From Diadophis punctatus similis (Eukaryota > Chordata > Lepidosauria > Squamata > Dipsadidae), in contig JALIGW010000004.1 in assembly GCA_023053685.1 (NCBI GenBank), positions 82,245,297 to 82,309,296 on the forward strand: a stretch of DNA of 64,000 nucleotides, written 5' to 3'. The position numbers and the translations under genes are program-made. Shown piece by piece: positions 57,780 through 64,000 of the stretch. Each line of letters begins with the position of its first letter. Within the stretch, counting starts at the first letter, position 1. The notes beneath the pieces are model-generated. The model was not told the origin of the DNA and did not search any database. It saw nothing but the letters and a program-made list of their open reading frames with translations.

Positions 57780-58764
57780 GTAGGAGATACAAGTGAAGTT
57801 TTTCCTAGATAGATAAAATATTTTGAAACATATTCACTACTGTTGTCACTATAAAACTGTATTAGACTAAATCGTGGAAAGGAAGAGAAAGCCAAGAGTA
57901 GTAACAAAGTAGGTGGACTCAATTAGAGTGGTGACAGATAAAACTTTGGAAATGCTGAAGGACCAGATCAAGGACAGATCTTCCTGAAGAAACTCATATC
58001 TATGTGGTCATTAAGAATCAGCAATCAAACCAATCAAAACCAGGTATGAAATTATTCTGGAACATTCTGAAGGAACAGGGCAATGGATGACCAACACGAA
58101 CGTGGAAAACAAACATCCAATATCCCCTTCGAAACTTTTGACCAGCGAAACGACTTGAAAAGTGACTTCGAAATTGTGTAGGCCTCATTTTCACGCCATA
58201 GAATGTAGGAGAAAATTTGTAAATTGTTAGCTGGGCTATCAGCTCATGAATAAAATGGGGGAAAAATGGACATATGCATTGTGAGATTAACAACAACAAA
58301 AAAACTACTTCTAAGCAATTTAAAGTTATGTATGAGGTTATCCTAGAGTAGGTTTACAACCAGCCATTCATGTCTGGAGGAGAACTGTCACAAAAATGAT
58401 CAGTGCCCCATTTTAAAAGGAAAGTTATAATGAAACGGATGGAAAAATTAAAACTAGCAGATAGTGGAAACTGCATCGCATTTAAACTTTATTTAAAGGC
58501 TGAAAAACCCGTAATTGATTAAAGCTGACAGCAGTGAGAGAGAACATTTGACAGGAGAAAGGCCACTTTGAAATGTTCCAGTTGATAATTATATCATACA
58601 CTCAAATCGTACATTTTAACTTATTCTGTTATCTGAGATTGTCATGGGCCAAAGGAGAAAGAAAACAGAAGAAACTCACTTGCCATACCTATGAAAATAA
58701 CCAGTCATATCAACCGATAAAAATATACACCCCCGGTTGGAAGTGTAACTTTTCATGTTTCTTT
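57780..58764. other. intronic sequence, nothing recognised
   Basis: No family seen. The segments 60141-60611, 60991-61302 and 61386-61848 are also plain. Confidence 0.4.
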
Positions 58765-59003
58765 CTACTACCTCACCATTGTCAGGTGCAAAGAATCAGG
58801 ACTACAGGTTAAGTTCCAGTTAATCTGATTTATTTTTCGTGCCTACACACAATAATTTAGTCAGCATTAAATTGGTGCTTGATAAGAATAAACAGAACTC
58901 AAGAAGGGCTGGATGTAACCATTTGTGGGAACGTAAGGACTCTAGGCTGATTCCTCTTTTGACTCCACCCTCACTCTCTGCCTGTCCTTCTCCTACTCTG
59001 TTG
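58765..59003 (-). mobile_element. diverged copy of the same LTR-like family
   Basis: On the minus strand it contains aggcagagagtgag, gaggaatcagcctagag and aaaaataaatcag, in the same order as 18690-18950. Boundaries are approximate. Confidence 0.4.
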
Positions 59004-59279
59004 ATTCTTTGCTTTTTGTTTCCATTCATTTTAGGAGGTCTGAAAAGGAGCAGTTGCTCTTTTCAAGAGGTTGAGAAGTTTATGAAAGCATGCTCCTAAA
59101 GCAGGAAGTGCAGAGGAGATAATCATATCAGATGTTCTCCAACAACATGCTGAAGACAGCAGGGACTGAAGACAGGACAAGATAAAATAAGGACATCTGC
59201 CATGGCACTGTCCATCTCATGCCAGCACTATCTGAATAAAATGCCACTTGTAATAGTTTAAACACACAAGACCATCACA

Positions 59280-59640
59280 GGTCTTTATGAAGAAGAACAG
59301 ATCTTCCTTCCGCTGTCCTTACCACGTTCTATAGAGGGGCGATTGAAAGCATCCTGTCATATTATATCACTGTGTGGTTTGGAGGTTCTACTGTGTCAGA
59401 CAGGAAGGCGGTGCAGAGAGTGGTGAGGACAGCAGAAAATATTATTGGGAGTTCACTCCCTTCTATCCAGGATGTGGCATAGAAGTGATGCTTGACCAGG
59501 GTACGCAGAATTATCAGGGATGCTACACATCCTTTCCGTGACCAGTTTCCCTTGTTACCTTCTGGGAGGAGGTTTCACAGTATCCGAAGCAGAACTCTGT
59601 AATAGCTTTGTACCATATTGTTAACTCTCAAGACTCTTTT
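59280..59640 (+). mobile_element. decayed CR1/L3-like LINE fragment
   Basis: It shares cagagagtggtgaggacag, ttctgggaggaggtttc and the overall order of the LINE at 33015-33653, but has in-frame stops and small deletions. A (TG)n tract starts where the tail would be. Confidence 0.7.
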
Positions 59641-59649
59641 TTCCACTAT

Positions 59650-59658
59650 GTGTGTGTT

Positions 59659-59691
<33 letters not shown>

Positions 59692-60140
59692 GTATGTGTG
59701 TGTATACATCTGTATCAGTAGTGGGTTCTAAAACCCGTTGCTACTGGTTCGCATGCGCAGAAGCGTCCGGGCAGGTGGGCGGAGCATCCCGGGCAGGCGG
59801 GTGGAGCCTCCCACCGCCGCCGCTATCGGTTCACAGAACCGGGCCAAACCGGAAGCAACCCACCGCTGATATGTATGCATGTAAGTCTGTGTGTGTGTCT
59901 CTGTGTGTGTTTCTGTGTCTCTCTCTGTGTGTATGTGTGTGTATACACACAAGTCTTGACACACATACCCCCGATTCTCATAGATGTCAAGGTCCTCTTC
60001 GAACACTATGGACGAACATCATCATCGTGTGTGTGTGTGTATGTGTGTGTGTGTAGTGTGTGTGTGTGTGTGTTTGTATGTGTGTGTGTATATATATGTG
60101 TGTGTGTACATTTGTATATGTATACACACACACACATACA
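59650..60140. repeat. TG-rich microsatellites around a hAT copy
   Basis: TG tracts at 59650-59705, 59885-59945 and 60028-60140 with TA and CA variants. Confidence 0.9.
59716..59868. mobile_element. short hAT copy between TG microsatellites
   Basis: cagtagtgggttctaaaacc to gaagcaacccaccgctg; flanks ATCTGTAT and ATATGTAT (7 of 8). Confidence 0.8.
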
Positions 60141-60611
60141 GCATATTTACATGTAAGTGCATGTACATGTATGGGTATATACTGTATATATGTATATATT
60201 TTCTTTTGAAAGCAAGTATCAGAATTTCATTTTTAAATGTGTGGCAGTGTGTTCACAGAAAAAAAAAGTGTCACGAAAGGTCATCTAATCTTTGCTACAA
60301 ATGAAAAGGTATGAAGGCAATCAGAAATAAGGCAGAGCAAATAAGGCAGCTGTTCGTTATAAAACAATCCTCTTCATTAGAAAGCCCTCAAGTATTTTTA
60401 GATTCAGACTAATCCCCATTAGGTTCTATCTCATTTCTGAGAAGAGCTAAACCTTAAAATGTCTGTTTGACTTGGAGCCCAGGAACCCATCTCGAGAGCT
60501 TTATAACCCAAGCTAGTCTGTGTTCACTAACATTATATAATTAAGCAGAATCTTGGCAGAGATTATGGGGAAGAAAACATTAGAATACAATGCATGGTAG
60601 AATTAAATTAC

Positions 60612-60794
60612 TTATGTGGTATTCAATGGTGGTTTCCCCCCCATATATTTCTCACAAAGTCTGTAGAGGGCTTTATAAATATCTAAGGCCGCACTAGCAT
60701 ACTGAGGAGTAATAGCAGATAATCCAGTATTTAGCACTTCAGTAAACTTTAATTCCTTTCTATGATCATAGCTATAACTTTTCCCTTTTGGCAT
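60612..60794 (-). other. unidentified 60-codon open frame
   Basis: It reads MPKGKSYSYDHRKELKFTEV, then a helical-looking stretch (TPQYASAALDIYKALYRLCE) and stops after KPPLNTT. Composition looks protein-like rather than repeat-like, and nothing nearby matches the repeat families here. Upstream frame closes at a TAG that could be an acceptor (cgtag). I do not recognise it; it could be a pseudogene piece, a viral or transposon fossil, or chance. Confidence 0.3.
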
Positions 60795-60880
60795 AAGCTA
60801 CGTTGTGAAGAGCCAGTGAAATTCATGGAATGAGAGAAGAAAAAGAAAATATAGTAAAAACATAGCTCAGATTCAATAGG

Positions 60881-60990
60881 TCAGAGGTCTTCAAACTTGG
60901 CAACTTTAAGACTTGTGGACTTCAACTCCCAGAATTCTGGGAGTTGAAGTCCACAAGTCTTAAAGTTGCCAAGTTTGGGGACCCCTGCGA
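60881..60990. repeat. near perfect palindrome of the same hairpin family
   Basis: From cagaggtcttcaaacttgg to ccaagtttggggacccctg; the centre is agaattct and the arms differ at only a few positions. Confidence 0.8.
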
Positions 60991-61302
60991 CTAGGTGCTC
61001 AATTCATTATTTCTCACCTTATTCTTCTTTCTTTTCTACCCATTATTTCTTAAGTAACTCATTCCTACTGCATTTAACTTACTTTTACATTTGTCTTGAC
61101 GTACCCAGCTCTTCCCTTCCTATAACAAGGTGGACAGAAGTATGCTCTTACACAAGCAATTTCACTTCTTTCAACAAGTATTATCAGTACTGGTCTACCA
61201 AGGTTTGTGATCTTTAACATTTCTCCATCCGGCTTCTCCAGTTATACCATCTACGTCTGCAGCCTTACCATTGTTCAACATTTCCACAGCATTTGTGATT
61301 TC

Positions 61303-61385
61303 AATTCATTCATTCATTCATTCATTCATTCATTCATTCATTCATTCATTCATTCATTCATTCATTCATTCATTCATTCATTCAA
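61303..61385. repeat. (ATTC)n microsatellite
   Basis: About 20 uninterrupted ATTC units. Confidence 0.95.
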
Positions 61386-61848
61386 TGTGCTGCCTGACTC
61401 CAATTGTCTATGGGCAGCTCAGAATGTATTATCACAAAAATATCCAAAACCAAACCAAAACATGATGGGATCTGGTCACTATATAGAGGCATAAAGAAAA
61501 ATGACAAAGAGACACTCAAGAGGCAGCCTATCCATCTCGACCCAAGGCTTTGGGAGAACAATCACGTCTTTATAGACTAGCAAAAGAATAACACAGATTT
61601 TAACATTGTTTTTAATCCAAGTCACTTTGCTGGAGGCTCCTTGTTTAGCTTCTTGTTTAGCCCTGTAGTACTGGGGGAAAATCCCATTCTAAGTTCATAT
61701 ACCCCTAAGAGTTAAAGGAAAACATAGATCTGTCTAGGTAATGCAAAGTGACATCTGAACCTTCTCCAATTAGGAGCAGGTGTCATTTTCAGGTAGGTTT
61801 TTAAAAAGAAGAGATAGATACTATCTTATCTTCAGAGTTCTTCCCTAG

Positions 61849-62080
61849 TGTAGGAGATGACCAGGCTGAGTCTGAGGATGGGGTCAAATGTGTCATAAGT
61901 CATGAGTCCCTGCACACTCACAAGAGATCTAAATTCAGCCCACCTTGAATGCTTCTCTTATCTCCCGTTCATTTCCCTTGACTGTTAGTTGGCCAGATTC
62001 ATGTACAGGACTTAAGCTTGCAATAAATCTTTATACTCATTTGAACTTCCTGAATCTACTGATTATTCCAGCTCTCGACA
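61849..62080 (+). mobile_element. probable solo LTR with CTAG target duplication
   Basis: The segment starts TGTAGGAG and ends CTCTCGACA, a short imperfect inverted repeat, with CTAG on both sides. AATAAA followed by tctttatact near 62023 fits an LTR R/U5 region. Related sequence occurs at 18690-18950 (+), 27305-27388 (-) and 58765-59003 (-). Confidence 0.55.
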
Positions 62081-62344
62081 CTAGCGGATTACTTCCATTC
62101 CTTCTTTAAAGCCCATGAGCTAAGTTCACATTTGACCTCACCCGAAGCTAATGACCTCCATAGGTATATACTGCATTACCAACTTACAGTATCTTTTAGA
62201 GTCATGGTTTTCAACCACTGTGCTATGGTACATTTGTCATGAAAAGCTCACATCACTGAGCCACAAGTAAAGGTTGGGAAGTGTTGTGCATCTCCATAGG
62301 CGTAACTTGCCTCTGTAACCTCATGGCACTTCTGGTTTCATGAT

Positions 62345-62850
62345 CCAGAAGTCTTGTCTATAAGATGATGAGAGGACTGGAGCAGAGGTGGGTTCCACTT
62401 ACCTTTGCCACCATTTCGCATCGCGATGTTTCACGCGCGCTCGCTACGCTGACGCGCGTCTGCACAGCCACTTGCACAATTTGGCTTCCGCGCATGCTCA
62501 GAAGCACAAATTAGCCCGAAACACAGCTGAGGAGCTCATCAACCGTGCTTTGGGCGAGGAAATAAAGCTCAGTATTCACCCGCAGGCGGGCTTTTCAAGC
62601 CACGGAAGGGGAAAAATTCACAAAAAATACGAAAAAAAGATGGCGGCGCGCACAGACCGGCACTGACAGTGATGTCACCAGCGGGTCGCTACCAGTTCGG
62701 GTGAACTAGTCCAAACCGGGAGGAACCCACCCCTGGACTGGAGGCTAAAACATATGAAGAATGGTTGCCAGAACTGGGTATGTGTAGTCTAGTGAAAAGA
62801 AGGACTAGGGGAGACATGATAGCAGTTTTCCAATATTTGGAAAACATTGA
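62345..62850 (+). mobile_element. CR1 fragment split by a hAT copy
   Basis: CR1 ORF2 sequence (gatgagaggactggaggcta) is interrupted by the hAT at 62383-62735 and continues to ccaatatttgg near 62840. Confidence 0.75.
62383..62735. mobile_element. short hAT copy inside CR1
   Basis: cagaggtgggttccacttac to gaggaacccacccctg; perfect duplication GACTGGAG (62375-62382, 62736-62743). Confidence 0.87.
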
Positions 62851-62932
62851 AAAATAAGGGAATTGGAGTCCATCTTAACTGGATGGCACTAAATAAAATT
62901 GCTCTATTTCTATAAATCTTAAGAATTTAAAA

Positions 62933-63374
62933 TGGATGGTTTGTCTGGGGAAATTCACACCCACTCCCAGACCCCCTTGGGATCAACCAGGACCCCTGCA
63001 GCCCTCCCCTGCCTCCTCAGGCATTGGAACATGTGGGGGGGGGAATGCTTTTCAAGGAGCCACAAGGGGGGCTGTGAGCTGGTTTCTGTCCCACAAGTAA
63101 GATTTGGTCCAGAACCAATCCCAACATGAAGGTCTTTTATTTGCTCCTTGTACTCCTTGCCTTTGCATTTTTACCAAGAAATTAAATTTCTGATGATGTA
63201 AAAATAGCTCATAATCCACCTTGCTAGAAAAAGCTATTATCATGTCTAAAAGCAAGATACTCTTCTCCATCTTTTGTCTGGAGTACCATTTAATCCAGAG
63301 CCTGGCTTCTGGAAATAAAAGGCTGGTAAAAAAATGTCTGGGAGTGGGTGTGAATTTCCCCAGACAAACCATCC
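62933..63374. repeat. 440-bp element with ~38-bp terminal inverted repeats
   Basis: ggatggtttgtctggggaaa then ttcacacccactcccagac at 62935-62973 returns inverted at 63336-63374. The interior shows no known domain and the flanks show no clear duplication. Confidence 0.6.
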
Positions 63375-63615
63375 CACAGCCCTCTCCATCCCCTCTTCTG
63401 TGAAATTGCTTTCTCCCACTCGCTGGTGGTCAGCAAATTCAACAGGAATTCCCCAGCTGAGAATCACTGGCTGTAGATTGGTTGATTCCGAGAATTTCTT
63501 TATTGTTAATTAATAGTGTTAGCTATTTTTGGTACAGGGATAGATTTGTATTGGATGCCTCTTTTTTTAAAAAAATGTTGTGTTTTTGTAGACTCCAAGT
63601 CTTGAATACACAAAA

Positions 63616-64000
63616 ATGAGTGCAGCAAAAAAAGCGAAAGCAGGTAGTGGAAGATCATTCCAAGAGGCCTGCATTTGGAGTGATTGAAGGCAGTGGGAAA
63701 GCATTATGTACTTTGTGTGGCAAAAGTGTTGTGTGTCGCACATCAAGGGTCAGAAGGCACTTTGACACCAACCACAAAAATGTTGCAACTGAAAGAAAAG
63801 AGTTTATAGCAGGGAAAGTGAGGAAATATAATTCCCAGTCTCTTAGTTTTTCCAACTACCTGTCCAGAACAAATAATCTGACAGCTGCCAGTTTTCAAAT
63901 TTCACTGTGCCTAGCAAAACATGCCAAGCCCCTCTCTGATGGGGATATTTTCAAAACTGCCTTGTTGTCTGGGAGTAATTATCTTTTTCATGATTTCCCA
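63616..64000 (+). pseudogene. N-terminal part of a hAT-superfamily transposase, frameshifted and cut by the window end
   Basis: An ATG at 63616 opens MSAAKKAKAGSGRSFQEA. A frameshift near 63675 moves to another frame that continues FGVIEGSGKALCTLCGKSVV and RRHFDTNHKN, i.e. a BED-type zinc finger (C..C...H...H). It then reads RKEFIAGKVRKYNSQSL, ISLCLAKHAKPLSDGDIFKTAL and GSNYLFHDFP, still open at base 64000. This is the usual start of hAT transposases of the Charlie/ZBED-like type, including SCAN- and GTF2IRD2-like domesticated relatives. In hAT enzymes the finger recognises transposon ends. The frameshift and a few missing residues near RKEF mean this copy is dead. It is the only transposase sequence seen among the many short hAT copies here. 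Confidence 0.75.

Noticed and set aside
32853..64000. MAGI2 first WW domain exon
   Set aside because: I searched both for the tryptophan-containing start and the conserved end on the minus strand and found no convincing match; ggttggatcc near 56480 does not keep the frame.

Overview
The window is vertebrate nuclear DNA, almost certainly from a squamate and most likely an advanced snake. The evidence is CR1 and L2 LINEs, two tRNA-derived SINE families (one with a BovB-like tail), abundant short hAT-type elements, and long AATAG/TTCTA pentanucleotide arrays attached to LINE 3' ends. That last feature is a pattern I recall being described from snake genomes. No bacterial-style gene organisation, CRISPR array, rRNA or functional tRNA gene was seen.

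One host gene is recognisable and it spans much of the window on the minus strand: MAGI2, a membrane-associated guanylate kinase scaffold (S-SCAM). Four coding exons could be placed to the base with matching GT/AG sites and phases. In transcript order they are 32852-32795 (start of the second WW domain), 26649-26528 (end of that WW domain plus linker), 23631-23449 (linker and first half of the next PDZ domain) and 5641-5006 (rest of that PDZ, linker, and the following PDZ). They join in frame with no stops. The remaining exons lie outside the window or were not found, so almost everything else is MAGI2 intron.

The introns are filled with nested mobile elements. Main blocks: 0.5-1.2 kb CR1 split by a solo LTR; 1.6-2.8 kb acttacgacc-type MITE with a SINE inside, then a hAT remnant; 3.4-4.9 kb MITE and an inverted Penelope-like repeat; 5.7-8.5 kb CR1 copies split by a hAT and a solo LTR; 8.7-11.6 kb a short hAT element split by a 2.6-kb retroelement that carries an L1-type ORF1 and poly-A tail but no ORF2; 13.3-17 kb CR1 and a 5'-truncated L2 LINE with an open reverse transcriptase frame; 22-23.2 kb two hAT elements around a 166-bp tandem duplication; 25-27.3 kb four SINEs; 33-37.7 kb a LINE whose pentanucleotide tail was broken by a solo LTR and by a 2.36-kb hAT-like element with a four-fold palindromic GC-rich core; 41.8-43.2 kb a 1.3-kb AATAG array with higher-order structure and G-rich blocks; 44-62 kb further LINE, SINE, MITE, hAT and microsatellite insertions; 63.6-64 kb the start of a decayed hAT transposase gene running off the window.

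Many insertions show target-site duplications read directly: 8 bp for hAT copies, 4-5 bp for LTRs, 15-19 bp for SINEs. These allow the order of insertion to be inferred. The most unusual items are the ORF1-only retroelement, the palindromic hAT interior, the microsatellite with a 200-230 bp higher-order period, and a recurrent insertion site inside the MITE family.
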